From: Candidatus Falkowiibacteriota bacterium
Lineage (GTDB): Bacteria > Patescibacteriota > Patescibacteriia > Patescibacteriales > UBA12465
NCBI GenBank assembly: GCA_026396875.1
Contig: JAPLVY010000007.1
Location: forward strand, 1-64,000
Direction of reading: 5' to 3'
DNA length: 64,000 nucleotides
Shown piece after piece: positions 42,649 through 50,489 of this stretch. The position numbers and the translations under genes are program-made. The stretch's first letter is position 1. Each line of letters starts with the position of its first letter. The notes below the pieces were generated by a model. It was not told the origin of the DNA, ran no database searches, and saw only the letters and a program-made list of their open reading frames with translations.

Positions 42649-43264
42649 CTACTGCTTAGCAGAAAAATTGAGGCTCGAAACCAATTTGTCTATCAACTCC
42701 AGGCCCTCCTTATCGCTTTCCGGATAATTGCCTCGATAAAGATTGTCAATAAGCTTGTCGTCCTGCTTCAGGTACTCCCCAGAGAAACGATAGACGACCG
42801 CGCTATAATGATTGGCGAAAGGAAAAACAATTCTCTTTTCCATGACATTAGCGCCAGCTCCTTCACAATTAGCGATACAGGGGCCAAAATAATATTCAAC
42901 AAACCCCTTAACACCATCAACCTCAATCGGATGAGCAACTGGTTTGTTTTCTGAAATGTTCACAAAATCTTTTGGCAAAGCATACCGCTCTTGCTGAGTT
43001 CCGATGGAAAAATTGTAGGTGGAATATTCAAAAAAACCCCTACCCCAACCTGGGCCAGCTAGATTAGCAAAACTAATTACTATTTTCAGTTTTCGTGAGG
43101 CCGTCTAGTTGGTTTTTCGTCAATACTCTCCCAGAGTGACAATAAGCATCGTTTATGGCGGCTTGATCTATTGGCTTTTCTTCAACCGAAGCTGGCGGAC
43201 TAGACTTTACACCGCAACCAGTCAGCGCGAGACCCAACAGTGAAACTAATAATATTTTTTTCAT
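42649..43264 (-). pseudogene. Lipoprotein gene split by a frameshift
   Basis: The ATG at 43264 opens a lipoprotein signal (LLVSLLGLALTGC, lipobox Cys at residue 17). That frame stops at 43075. A second frame, open from 43104 to 42649, has no ATG or GTG start before GCTTTGCCA and reads on as ISFANLAGPGWGRGFFEYST, then a soluble domain ending LVSSLNFSAK. The span of 616 nt is 3n+1. One indel between about 43076 and 43104, where there are AAAA runs, would join both into a protein of about 204 residues. It is either a real pseudogene, a programmed shift or a sequence error. The family is not recognised. Confidence 0.65.
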
Positions 43265-43289
43265 AAATTAAGGCTTAGTTGATAAAAAA

Positions 43290-43961
43290 TTAATCTTTAA
43301 GAGTAACGAACAGATCCTCTTGTGGTGCCTCTTTGAGATGATCAACACTATTAATAAAATTTATTTTTACAACACCATCTTTATCAATTACTAATTTACT
43401 GATAGATGACTGAAAGACCTCTAGCGACAAAAAACCAATAATATCAGCGTCTAAAATCCCCGTCAGAACCGCTTTAATTAGATTGCCGTGAGAAAAAACG
43501 GCTACCGTCTTTCCTCTGTTCTTTTTAAAAATATCGGTTAACGCCAAGCGAGCGGTTATTTGGATTTCGTCTAACTGCTTATCCATCTTCTGATAACCCT
43601 TCAAATGTTTGTGGCGATTTTTTTCAGCAATGTGAAAAAATTTTACTCGATGCCATTCCAACCAATCAATTTCGTTAAAACGGGCATCAACAATAATTCT
43701 CTTTCCCAACTGTTTGGCAAATAAAGCGGCAGTTTCTTTGGATCTTTTTAACTCGCTAGAATATACTCGGTCAATCTCTAAGGTTAAGAGTTTCTTGGTT
43801 AAGGATTTTCGCTGCTTTAGCCCCGCAACAGAAAGAGGCATATTCTCTGAACCGACAAGTCCCTCCAAGCTGTAATCTGGATTACAGTGGCGAATTAGAT
43901 AGATTGTTGTATAGGGCTGCCTTTCCTTTGGGGTCAGTTGAGATTTGAACTGAAAGATCAT
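43290..43961 (-). CDS. Histidine phosphatase family protein (phosphoglycerate mutase-like)
   Basis: The 223-residue product has the family active site TIYLIRHCNPDYSLEG, with the phospho-His in RHC where RHG is usual. The other active-site residues are in VYSSELKRSKETAALF, FNEIDWLEWH and VAVFSHGNLIKAVL. The fold is that of the GpmB/CobC-like branch, so it may be a phosphoglycerate mutase or another phosphatase. Nearby pyk and eno make the glycolytic reading tempting but not proven. It lies 2 bp from sod. Confidence 0.8.
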   Translation of the reverse strand: MIFQFKSQLTPKERQPYTTIYLIRHCNPDYSLEGLVGSENMPLSVAGLKQRKSLTKKLLTLEIDRVYSSELKRSKETAALFAKQLGKRIIVDARFNEIDWLEWHRVKFFHIAEKNRHKHLKGYQKMDKQLDEIQITARLALTDIFKKNRGKTVAVFSHGNLIKAVLTGILDADIIGFLSLEVFQSSISKLVIDKDGVVKINFINSVDHLKEAPQEDLFVTLKD

Positions 43962-43963
43962 AA

Positions 43964-44560
43964 TTAACTTCTAAAATTATTAAGAGCAAAATCCCAGTTT
44001 AGTAAATTATCAATCAAAGCAAGCGCGAAATCGGCGCGACGATTCTGATAATCAAGATAGTAGGCGTGCTCCCAAACATCAATTACTAGAAGCGGCTTAA
44101 CGCCATGCAAAAAAGCGGAGTCAGCATTGGCGGTTTTTAAGAAAGCTAATTTTTCACCGTCCTTAACCAACCACGCCCAACCGCTACCAAACTGCGTTAG
44201 GGCACAATTTTTAAATTCTTCGCGAAAATTATCCCAACCACCGAAAGAAGCGTTAACTAGAGACGAAAAGTCTTCTGAGATTTCTTTTTTTTCATTTACC
44301 GCCCGCAGACTAGACCAAAAGAAGTCGTGGTTATAAATCTGAGCCGCATTATTAAAAACCGATGATTGCTCTGGCTGGCCAGCAGTTTTTTTAATTATTT
44401 CTAGAACAGAAAGGTTCTCCAGGTCGGTTCCGGCTATTAATTTATTGAGATTATCGACATAAGTTTGGTGATGCTTACCGTAATGAAATTCCAAAGTTTT
44501 TTCGGAAATAAAAGGTTCCAGAGCGGGTTTCTCGAATGGTAAGTTGCTTAAATTAAACAT
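43964..44560 (-). CDS. sodA: Superoxide dismutase, Fe/Mn type
   Basis: I start at the ATG at 44560 (MFNLSNLPFEKPALEPFI), since family members begin here; an upstream ATG at 44587 adds an unlikely tail. The 198-residue protein keeps the metal ligands: His in LEFHYGKHHQTYVDNL, His in NAAQIYNHDFFW, and Asp and His in LLVIDVWEHAYYLDYQNRRA. It turns superoxide into peroxide and O2. In a likely anaerobe with an oxygen-sensitive hydrogenase it would be protective. Metal preference cannot be read safely. Confidence 0.95.
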   Translation of the reverse strand: MFNLSNLPFEKPALEPFISEKTLEFHYGKHHQTYVDNLNKLIAGTDLENLSVLEIIKKTAGQPEQSSVFNNAAQIYNHDFFWSSLRAVNEKKEISEDFSSLVNASFGGWDNFREEFKNCALTQFGSGWAWLVKDGEKLAFLKTANADSAFLHGVKPLLVIDVWEHAYYLDYQNRRADFALALIDNLLNWDFALNNFRS

Positions 44561-44602
44561 ATATTTATGATTATAAAAATTTATCAATCGTTCATTAATA
44601 TT

Positions 44603-45613
44603 TTAGCGCTTTTTTCGTTTTCCCGCCAATTGCCCGCAAGCAGCATCAATCTCTTGTCCTAAGCTACGCCTGGCAGTTACTGACAAGCCAGCCCTCTCGA
44701 GGAGATCTTTAAATCTAGCGGTCCTAGCGGGCGTACTTGGCTGAAAACGTCCAGTTGGGTTGTAAGGGATCAAATTCGTTAGATACAATGGTTTATTTAA
44801 CAACTTGGCAAGCATGATTGCATCTTCATCGCGATCATTCACTTCTTTGATTAATAGATATTCAAACATTACCCTTCTGCCAGTCTTAGCAATATAGTTA
44901 TCTACTGCCTCTAGAAGTTTTTTTAAGGGCGTCTTCCCGGCAAGGGGCATAATATTTGAACGCAAGGCATCGCTTGGCGCATGAAGAGAGATAGCGAGAT
45001 TGACCTGTAATTTTTCACCAGCCAAACGTTTGATGCCGTTTAATACACCAGAGGTAGAAATGGATATTCGGCGAGCACCGAAATTAAAGTTCTCTGGATC
45101 ATTTAAAATTTTTATTGCCTTCATTACTTCTTCGTAGTTCAAGAAAGGTTCTCCTTGACCCATAAAAACTGCATTATCGATGCGACCGTAGTTTTCCTTC
45201 TTCAAGTAGCGAGCCCAAAATAAAAACTGTTCCACGATCTCTTCGGCGCGCAAATTGCGCGTAAACCCGTTCATGCCAGTAGCACAAAAAACGCAAGCCA
45301 AAGGACAGCCAACCTGTGAAGAAAGGCAAACTGCAAAGCGACCGTCGGCCTGAGGGATTAATACTGTTTCTATCTGCTCGCCGTCATTTAGGGTAATCAA
45401 CGCCTTGGCAACACCTTTCTTTCCGGAGCCACCGGTAACTTCTGCCTTGATCTCCAGGGGGCACTCGGAATTCAATTTTTCCCTCAGAGCGATAGGAAAA
45501 GTGGTGGCCTGAGACCAGTCGTCAATTAAATCAACAAAAACCGCTTTTTCCGCCTGGGTATGCCGAAACTTCTTTTCTTCCTTTAAGGCTCCATGCAATA
45601 ATGAAATGTCCAT
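44603..45613 (-). CDS. rlmN: Dual-specificity rRNA/tRNA adenine-C2 methyltransferase RlmN
   Basis: This 336-residue radical SAM enzyme has the cluster motif SQVGCPLACVFCATGMNGFT (CxxxCxxC), NAVFMGQGEPFLNYEEV, and ISTSGVLNGIKRLAG. The C-terminal Cys in DAACGQLAGK completes the methyl-transfer pair with the internal Cys. It methylates A2503 of 23S rRNA and A37 of some tRNAs. The gene starts beside a hairpin (45626-45643) that ends the upstream unit. Confidence 0.95.
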   Translation of the reverse strand: MDISLLHGALKEEKKFRHTQAEKAVFVDLIDDWSQATTFPIALREKLNSECPLEIKAEVTGGSGKKGVAKALITLNDGEQIETVLIPQADGRFAVCLSSQVGCPLACVFCATGMNGFTRNLRAEEIVEQFLFWARYLKKENYGRIDNAVFMGQGEPFLNYEEVMKAIKILNDPENFNFGARRISISTSGVLNGIKRLAGEKLQVNLAISLHAPSDALRSNIMPLAGKTPLKKLLEAVDNYIAKTGRRVMFEYLLIKEVNDRDEDAIMLAKLLNKPLYLTNLIPYNPTGRFQPSTPARTARFKDLLERAGLSVTARRSLGQEIDAACGQLAGKRKKR

Positions 45614-45625
45614 ATTTTTATTAAA

Positions 45626-45643
45626 AGCCCGTGAAAACGGGCT
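45626..45643 (-). terminator. Hairpin/terminator after the metallophosphoesterase gene
   Basis: AGCCCGT (45626-45632) pairs perfectly with ACGGGCT (45637-45643) around a 4-nt loop. The T-run in the gene direction is short, so read-through into rlmN is likely. Confidence 0.55.
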
Positions 45644-45649
45644 AGAATA

Positions 45650-46780
45650 TTATTTTCTAAGGAGAGTAATAACCACAATTTCGCTACGGCTTAGAGTTCT
45701 TAGCGGTGGGCCCCAGGTGCCAACCCCCGTAGAGATAATGCCGGTCATTTGCTTAAATTTCCTTACTCCACGCGAATAGCCCTGATAAGCTAAATTGGAA
45801 ATAAAATTAAAGGGAAACATCTGACCATAATGCGTGTGACCGGCCAAATAAAGATCTACTCCTATTTCTGCAACACTAGAAAATTGAATCGGCTCATGAA
45901 ACATTAGAATACTAGGTTTCTTGGAATTAAAACCAGAAAGAGACTTGATCTTTTCAGCTAGATCAAAAGTCTTGATGCCATTTAGTGGGTGGGTGACCCC
46001 CAGGATTTGTAGGCCATGAATCTCCTCAAGGCGATTGTCCAAAACTTCGATACCGCTACCAGTTAAGTGCTCAACGGGGCCAGAGTGGATCAATCTTCCC
46101 TCATGATTACCACAGACAAAATGGACACCGGAAGGAGCATGAAGAGCGAGAAGTTCTTTGCTCGACTGCGAAAAATCTCCTTCGGTACCATCAAATAAAT
46201 CACCAGTGATAAGCACCATTTCTGGTTTTATTTTTTCTACTTCAGAGACAATTCTGGCCATAAATTTTTGCCGATAAATCGCCCCGATATGAACATCGGA
46301 CAAATGAACAATTTTTTTACCTAACCAAAAATCTGGGAGATTTTCTATCTCAACTTTCACTTCATGATTTTCCGGTGAAAAAGCATTATAAAACCCGTAG
46401 AGAGAAAAAATCGCAGTTAAACCAATAAAGAACCAGGAAAATATCGAGAAATCAACAGGCGCAAAAAGTCCCAGAACAAACCGCAAGATGATAATTACGA
46501 AATAAGCAAGAAATGCTTGCCAAGCGATACCAATCCAAGAAGCAATCAAGAAATAAAAGGAGGCCGTATAACCGTTATCAAATCGATTGACCAGAAACTG
46601 AGCCAGAAAAACACTAATGAAAGAAAATGACAGTAGAATAATAAGAAAAGCGTAAGGGAAAATCGGCAGAAAAGAAAAGACATCCAATAAAACCAGATAA
46701 AACAAAAAATGACTGACGAGCAGAACCAAAACTACCGAAGATATCAGAAGCAAGATTTTTTTAGCAATTTTCTTAATCAT
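45650..46780 (-). CDS. Membrane-anchored metallophosphoesterase
   Basis: The 376-residue product has four to five N-terminal membrane helices (to about residue 140), then a calcineurin-like domain. Its metal ligands are VHLSDVHIGAIY, VLITGDLFDGTEG, FVCGNHEG, ILMFHEPIQF and YLAGHTHYGQMFPF. The active site is complete. This membrane-plus-phosphoesterase architecture is common among YkuE/YpbG-like proteins, and lipid or nucleotide substrates are possible. It lies 17 bp from eno and is probably in the same operon. Confidence 0.88.
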   Translation of the reverse strand: MIKKIAKKILLLISSVVLVLLVSHFLFYLVLLDVFSFLPIFPYAFLIILLSFSFISVFLAQFLVNRFDNGYTASFYFLIASWIGIAWQAFLAYFVIIILRFVLGLFAPVDFSIFSWFFIGLTAIFSLYGFYNAFSPENHEVKVEIENLPDFWLGKKIVHLSDVHIGAIYRQKFMARIVSEVEKIKPEMVLITGDLFDGTEGDFSQSSKELLALHAPSGVHFVCGNHEGRLIHSGPVEHLTGSGIEVLDNRLEEIHGLQILGVTHPLNGIKTFDLAEKIKSLSGFNSKKPSILMFHEPIQFSSVAEIGVDLYLAGHTHYGQMFPFNFISNLAYQGYSRGVRKFKQMTGIISTGVGTWGPPLRTLSRSEIVVITLLRK

Positions 46781-46797
46781 TAATTTCTAATAATTTT

Positions 46798-48087
46798 TTA
46801 GCGGACGGCAAAAGGAAAATTGGCGTAAGTGCCCAGTTCTCCCAATTCAGCTTCAATTTCTAACAGACGATTATACTTGGCTGTTCTCTCGCTTCGTGCC
46901 GGAGCGCCGGTTTTAATTTGACCGGTACCCATAGCAACCGACAAGTCTGCAATAAAAGAGTCTTCGGTTTCACCGCTGCGATGAGAAATGACAGCTGTCA
47001 TGCTATTTTCTAAGGCGAGATTAATTGCAGCTACGGTTTCCGACAAGGTGCCGATCTGATTCAACTTAATTAAAATTGAATTTGAAGTTTTTTCTTCTAT
47101 CCCCCTCTTGAGCCTTGAAACATTGGTGACATAAAGATCGTCACCGACTAGCTGGACTTCATTATTGAAGGCCAAGGAAAAATCCTTAAATCCTTGCCAA
47201 TCATCTTCGGACAAAATATCTTCAAAAGAAATAATTGGATGCCTTTCGGCTAAATCCTGATAAAAACCAATCATTTGCGAAGAGGACATAGACTTCCCTT
47301 CTTTTTTTAAATTGTATAGGCCATCAGCAAAAAATTCCGTAGCAGCGGCATCTATTCCAAAAACCACTTCTTCTCCTAAAGAGTAGCCCGCAGCCACAAC
47401 CGCCTCTGTGAGTAAACGGAAAGCTTCTTCGTTAGAAGAAACTGCGGGCGCAAAACCACCTTCATCACCAACGTTAACACTATAACCCTGATCTTTTAAT
47501 GTTTTCTTAAGTGCCTGGTAAATTTCCGCACACATCATAAAAAAAAAAAAAAAATGTTTGGCCCCGATTGGCAAAATCATATACTCCTGAATGTCGGTTG
47601 CCCAATTAGCATGCTTACCGCCATTTAAAACATTCATCATTGGGACGGGCAAGGAAAACTTGCCGGCAAAACGAGGATTGAACTTGCTCAAGTACTGATA
47701 GAGAGGCTGACCAAGGGAGGCGGCAGCAGCGCGAGCACAAGCAAGGGAAACTGCGAGAATTGCGTTCGCTCCTAATTTTGCTTTATTCTCTGTACCATCG
47801 AGATCGATCATCTTCTGATCCAAATGATTCTGATTCTCAATCTCCAGACCAACAAGCGCGGGAGCAATTATTTCGTTAACATTTTTTACAGCCGCAAGAA
47901 CCCCGAGCCCGTTATAACGACCCTCGTCATTATCTCTCAGTTCAACTGCTTCATAACTGCCAGTAGAGGCGCCGCTAGGGACTCCCGACCTTCCGACAAG
48001 ACCATTTTCTAAAACAACTTCTGCAGCAACGGTTGGGTTGCCACGAGAATCCAGAATCTCCCAAGCTCTGATTGATTTAATTTTCAT
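46798..48087 (-). CDS. eno: Enolase
   Basis: The 429-residue product has AWEILDSRGNPTVAAEVVL, PSGASTGSYEAVELRD, GGKHANWATDIQEYMI, VGDEGGFAPAVSSNEEAF, LVGDDLYVTN, SILIKLNQIGTLSET and SHRSGETEDSFIADLSVA. All catalytic residues are present. It converts 2-phosphoglycerate to phosphoenolpyruvate. One feature is odd: a run of 16 A (47539-47554) gives HFFFFFMM where enolases usually read a F-x-E-A-x-R-M-like helix. The frame and length stay intact. It follows pyk by 26 bp. Confidence 0.96.
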   Translation of the reverse strand: MKIKSIRAWEILDSRGNPTVAAEVVLENGLVGRSGVPSGASTGSYEAVELRDNDEGRYNGLGVLAAVKNVNEIIAPALVGLEIENQNHLDQKMIDLDGTENKAKLGANAILAVSLACARAAAASLGQPLYQYLSKFNPRFAGKFSLPVPMMNVLNGGKHANWATDIQEYMILPIGAKHFFFFFMMCAEIYQALKKTLKDQGYSVNVGDEGGFAPAVSSNEEAFRLLTEAVVAAGYSLGEEVVFGIDAAATEFFADGLYNLKKEGKSMSSSQMIGFYQDLAERHPIISFEDILSEDDWQGFKDFSLAFNNEVQLVGDDLYVTNVSRLKRGIEEKTSNSILIKLNQIGTLSETVAAINLALENSMTAVISHRSGETEDSFIADLSVAMGTGQIKTGAPARSERTAKYNRLLEIEAELGELGTYANFPFAVR

Positions 48088-48113
48088 ATTGATAAACTTA
48101 TTTTCCTTAAAAA

Positions 48114-49139
48114 CTATTCAGCAACGTTGCGTTTATATATGCTGCTCTCAGTGCGGTCGATAACTTTTTTAAGAATCTTCACCGCTTCCAGGGGATATGC
48201 CCCCATCGCGGTTTCATCAGAAAGCATAATCATATCAGCGCCGTCAAAAACTGCATTAGCGATATCACTAACCTCGGCTCTGGTTGGACTGGCATGATCC
48301 ATCATCGAGATCATTACCTGCGTGGCTAGAATCGCTGGCTTATTGTGCCAATGAGCATGGCGAACCAAATTCTTCTGAACAATTGGCAATTCTTCAATCG
48401 GAATTTCAATTCCCAGATCGCCGCGCGCAATCATGATCGCATCTGAAGCAGCGATTATTTTATCGATATTTTTTAAAGCAATTCCTCTTTCAATTTTGGA
48501 AACAATCTTGGCTTTACTTTTGCCGATTAATTTTTTCAAACGCAAAACATCTTCTTCGGTTTGAACAAAAGATAAACCAACATAATCCGCACCAATTTTC
48601 AAACCATACTTCAAATCTTTAATATCTTTATCAGTCAAACCACCAGCACGCAGATTGGTGTCGGGAACATTTATTCCTTTACGAGGAAGCAGGAGGCCAC
48701 CGACAGTTACCTTGGCACTGATAACCCCGTTCTTGATACCGACGACTTTTGATTCGATCCCGCCGTTACAGAGAAACAAGGGTTCTCCCTTCTTGATTTC
48801 TTTGGCTAATTCGGAGTTATCGATGGGAATTATTCCTTCGTCTTCGTATGGTTTAGTAGAATAAGTGAAGCGATAAGTTTCTCCTTTTTTTAAAACCAAG
48901 CCCGTGCTTGGCATTTTACCAACGCGGATTCTTGGGCCCTGTAGGTCCAGTAAAATTGCTACCTTGCGGTTATTTACCTTATTAAATGTGCTGATCTGAT
49001 TTTTAATGGATTTGTATTGCTCTGGGGTGGCGTGCGAGAAATTAACTCTCACAACGTCAACGCCGGCCTTCATTAAGGAATTCATCATTTCTGGTGATTC
49101 GGAACGGGGGCCGATAGTGGCAACGATTTTTGTGGACAT
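48114..49139 (-). CDS. pyk: Pyruvate kinase, short form without C-terminal domain
   Basis: The 341-residue product has IVATIGPRSESPEMMNSLMK, VVRVNFSHATPEQ, a complete B domain, IVSKIERGIAL, IMIARGDLGIEIPIEEL and ASPTRAEVSDIANAVFDGAD. It stops at about the end of the A domain, where typical enzymes run on for about 130 more residues (the allosteric C domain). The stop is followed by eno in the same operon. All active-site motifs are present, so activity is expected, without effector control. Confidence 0.93.
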   Translation of the reverse strand: MSTKIVATIGPRSESPEMMNSLMKAGVDVVRVNFSHATPEQYKSIKNQISTFNKVNNRKVAILLDLQGPRIRVGKMPSTGLVLKKGETYRFTYSTKPYEDEGIIPIDNSELAKEIKKGEPLFLCNGGIESKVVGIKNGVISAKVTVGGLLLPRKGINVPDTNLRAGGLTDKDIKDLKYGLKIGADYVGLSFVQTEEDVLRLKKLIGKSKAKIVSKIERGIALKNIDKIIAASDAIMIARGDLGIEIPIEELPIVQKNLVRHAHWHNKPAILATQVMISMMDHASPTRAEVSDIANAVFDGADMIMLSDETAMGAYPLEAVKILKKVIDRTESSIYKRNVAE

Positions 49140-49201
49140 AAAAATATTATAAATTATTTATTTTTCAAAATAAAAACGACATTTCCCTGATGTCTTCAGA
49201 C

Positions 49202-49230
49202 ATTATAGATCAAAAAGGACAAAATGGAAA
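49202..49230 (-). promoter_or_regulatory. Promoter of the pyk-eno operon
   Basis: On the minus strand TATAAT (49207-49202) is exact and TTTCCA (49230-49225) is a partial -35 at 17 bp. Confidence 0.55.
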
Positions 49231-49328
49231 GAGCCTATAAACAACATAATTGGTATTTTTTAAACATTATTTGCGAATTTATTTACTCTTTGGACCGATA
49301 AAGTAAATCTTTAACACTGGAATAAGAC

Positions 49329-50483
49329 TTACTTGTTCAGCCTTATTTCGGTCAATAAATCTTGAAAAAATTCCAGATTATTAGCCGCAGCTAGTCTTTG
49401 GCCTAGCGGCTCATTGAGACGAAATAGGTGATGCAAGAAAGCCTTAGAATAAGTGCGTAGCTCAGGAATTTTGCTGTTTTTATTAATCGGAGAAAAATCT
49501 TTGGCAAAAATGGCATTACTTATATTAATTGATTGATAAAAATCTGGAGCCTTGGCGACTGGTCCGTCATTTTTTTGAGGCAGCTTGAAACCAGAAAAAT
49601 TTTTCTTGAAATAAAATAGTTTTCCATGCCTTCCTTCGCGAGTAGGAATAACACAGTCAAACATATCCCAACCCATCAGAGCGCAGCGATAGATATCTTC
49701 CGGAGTACCAACTCCTAGGGCGAAGCGCAAGGAATTTTCGGGAATAGCTTTGGCGGTTTCAAATAAAATTTCAGCTAAAAAATTGCCATTTTTATCTACC
49801 GGGCGAGCGCCAAAACCATAGCCATCAAAACCAATTTTCGCCAGCTCACTCGCGCAATAGCGACGCAAATCAACCTCAACGCCTCCCTGCACAACTGAAA
49901 ACAACAAGGGCCGGTTCTTTTCGGTAAGTTTTCTTTTTTTGACCTGCCTCAAATATTCATCTTTACAACGCTTTGCCCATGACAAAGTTCTCTCAACAGA
50001 TTTCTCCATTTGCTCACGAGAAAATTCGTTAGGCGGGCAATCGTCCAGACAGACAATCATGTCTGTACCAAGAATAAATTGAATTTGGATTGATTTCTCG
50101 GGACTAAGCTCGTGATAAGAACCGTCGAGTGGTGACTTAAATGTTACCTTTTGATCATCGATGCGACCCATTTTCTGACTGCGATGGATTAAAGAAAAAA
50201 CCTGAAAACCGCCGCTGTCGGATAATAACGGCAAATCAGAAGACATAAAACCATGGATACCCCCAGCCTTTTTGATTAGTTCCAGGCCTGGTTGCAGATA
50301 GAGGTGAAAGGTATTCACCACCATTGCCGCAGTCTTTGTCGCTAAAACATCTTTTGTGGTTGATAATTTAACGAAGCCACGGGTGGCATCGGGCATAAAA
50401 AAAGGCGTTTTCAAAAAACCGTGATTAGTTTTTAGTTTGCCGCGTCGCAAATTTGATTTTTTATCTTTTTGAAAAATAAACAT
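49329..50483 (-). CDS. tgt: Queuine tRNA-ribosyltransferase (TGT), zinc site lost
   Basis: The 384-residue product has FMPDATRGFVKLSTTKDV, LLSDSGGFQVFSLIH with the substrate-binding Asp, FSVVQGGVEVDLR, GVGTPEDIYRCALMGWDMFD and CVIPTREGRHG with the catalytic Asp. It swaps guanine 34 for preQ1 in tRNAs with GUN anticodons. In place of the usual CxCxxC zinc ligands before YSRAYL, it reads NSKIPELRTYSKAFLHHL: all three Cys are replaced while His-His remains. A structural rather than catalytic change is expected. Confidence 0.92.
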   Translation of the reverse strand: MFIFQKDKKSNLRRGKLKTNHGFLKTPFFMPDATRGFVKLSTTKDVLATKTAAMVVNTFHLYLQPGLELIKKAGGIHGFMSSDLPLLSDSGGFQVFSLIHRSQKMGRIDDQKVTFKSPLDGSYHELSPEKSIQIQFILGTDMIVCLDDCPPNEFSREQMEKSVERTLSWAKRCKDEYLRQVKKRKLTEKNRPLLFSVVQGGVEVDLRRYCASELAKIGFDGYGFGARPVDKNGNFLAEILFETAKAIPENSLRFALGVGTPEDIYRCALMGWDMFDCVIPTREGRHGKLFYFKKNFSGFKLPQKNDGPVAKAPDFYQSINISNAIFAKDFSPINKNSKIPELRTYSKAFLHHLFRLNEPLGQRLAAANNLEFFQDLLTEIRLNK

Positions 50484-50489
50484 AGAGTA

